A stretch of DNA of 64,000 nucleotides. It comes from JBBDWJ01 sp963824095 (GTDB lineage Bacteria > Acidobacteriota > Terriglobia > Bryobacterales > UBA6623). Of the stretch, positions 63,352-64,000 are shown piece after piece (position 1 is the stretch's first letter; the number at the start of each line of letters is the position of its first letter). The DNA lies in the NCBI GenBank assembly GCA_963824095.1, contig CAWGNS010000008.1, positions 1,488,001 through 1,552,000 of the forward strand. The letters run 5' to 3'. The notes beneath the pieces are model-generated. The model had not been told where the DNA came from and made no database searches. It worked only from the letters and a program-made list of their open reading frames with translations. The translations under genes were made by a program, and so were the position numbers.

Positions 63352-64000
63352 CTAGGTGGCCGGTTTTTCGGTCAGCGCCGGGTCGGAGACATCGAACTTG
63401 GGGCCGTTCTCGTCCCAGTCTTCGATCCGGAACATGCGCCCGTCGCCCATCGCGCCGCCGATCTCTTTGACGGTCAACTGAACCTTGGAGCCCTGCACGT
63501 CACCCCATACCCAGTGGTAGAAACGCCCGTCCTTGAAGCCCTCACCGTGCTCCAGAGCGGCCGTCATGTTGCCGCCGGAACTGCCGACTTCCATGTAGAC
63601 GATGCCGTCGAGCTGGCGCTTGACGAAAACGTGCCCGTGGCCGCTGATCACGTAGTCGACCCCGTAAGTCTTGGCTAACTGGTGCAGCGGGAAATCCTGG
63701 CCTTCGTCGATCCGCTTGATCCAGTAGGGGTGGTGGAAAAAGATGAACTTGGGATCGCGGTCGCGATTGTCCTTGAGATCCTGTTCGAGAAACTGGAGCT
63801 GTTCCGGAGTCAGCTCGCGGGCAATGCTCGTGTCGAGAACCGTGAAATGCGCATCCTCATAATTGAAACTATAGATCGGCTTGCGCTTGGTTTCCTCCAC
63901 GAACACGTCGCGCGACAAATCCGACCACACATCGTGATTGCCGGGCGTGAAATAGAGCGGGTAGTGGCTGTAGCGCGCCCAGATCGGGCGCAGCTCGCTC
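63352..64000 (-). CDS. metallophosphoesterase, truncated by the window edge
   Basis: C-terminal 215 or so residues of a calcineurin-like phosphoesterase. The frame runs off the right end with no start inside. The visible metal motifs are TPGNHDVW (GNHD, at about 63930-63960), FIFFHHPYW and VISGHGHVFV (GHxH). A beta-sandwich tail follows (GSSGGNMTAALEHGEGF). The substrate is unknown; such proteins hydrolyse phosphomono- or diesters. The stop codon is at 63352-63354. Confidence 0.88.
   Translation of the reverse strand, partial: SELRPIWARYSHYPLYFTPGNHDVWSDLSRDVFVEETKRKPIYSFNYEDAHFTVLDTSIARELTPEQLQFLEQDLKDNRDRDPKFIFFHHPYWIKRIDEGQDFPLHQLAKTYGVDYVISGHGHVFVKRQLDGIVYMEVGSSGGNMTAALEHGEGFKDGRFYHWVWGDVQGSKVQLTVKEIGGAMGDGRMFRIEDWDENGPKFDVSDPALTEKPAT

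Overview
The window is GC-rich bacterial chromosome, densely coded on both strands, with no rRNA, tRNA, CRISPR array, prophage or transposase that I can see. It most likely comes from an Acidobacteriota of the Solibacter/Bryobacter group (order Bryobacterales). The best clue is the protein at 44334-46922, whose C-terminus resembles the TIGR03437 domain reported mainly from Solibacter. A bacillithiol-type deacetylase, a TctA/TctB pair, Tat-exported sugar-enzyme homologues and many short dispersed palindromes agree with this. The assignment is inference from family knowledge, not from a database search.

Layout. 109-8262 (minus strand) is an RND efflux operon: one periplasmic adaptor and two inner-membrane permeases, with two abutting 15-bp palindromes upstream. 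8740-23420 is mixed: a GT2 glycosyltransferase, a VIT/VWA surface protein with a strong terminator, TrmJ, a PpiD/SurA-type foldase, a BshB1-type deacetylase, a DegP/HtrA protease, an AcpH-like hydrolase, a YkgJ-type cysteine-cluster protein, then a PfkB kinase, a rhomboid protease and a glutaredoxin-like protein in one short operon. 23504-25059 is a pterin operon: two PTPS/QueD paralogues followed by folE. 25107-36089 holds a TlpA thioredoxin, TctAB, a sugar epimerase, a Tat-exported SelA-like PLP protein, an RlmD-type methyltransferase, a ThuA protein, an FmdB zinc ribbon, a GT2 and a VirB10-like glycine-zipper protein. 36195-41240 is the conserved ffh-rpsP-khpA-rimM-trmD-rplS-rnhB translation and secretion operon plus a small membrane protein. 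41712-48429 encodes mainly exported proteins: SYLF-PEGA, a mannonate-dehydratase-like lipoprotein, a matrixin metalloprotease, and a zinc-ribbon membrane protein.

48852-54617 is the most unusual block. It encodes an ATP/ADP-translocase-like membrane domain fused to a long HEAT-type helical repeat region, a stand-alone cyclic-nucleotide-binding fold that lacks the usual ligand residues, a GAF-PAS histidine kinase and a receiver-only response regulator. All are co-directional, the first pair 25 bp apart and the last pair overlapping. I read this as a candidate metabolite- or nucleotide-sensing signalling module.

54973-64000 holds a PPi-type phosphofructokinase, a macrodomain protein, a GT4 glycosyltransferase, a frameshifted sodium:solute symporter with its DUF3311 partner, a bactofilin, a small secreted Cys-containing protein and a metallophosphoesterase cut by the window edge.

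Two genes, the PTPS/QueD at 24132-24558 and the symporter at 58988-60551, carry single-base frameshifts in homopolymer runs. These may be assembly errors or real. Several families of small palindromic repeats occupy most intergenic regions; two of them form paired or MITE-like elements.
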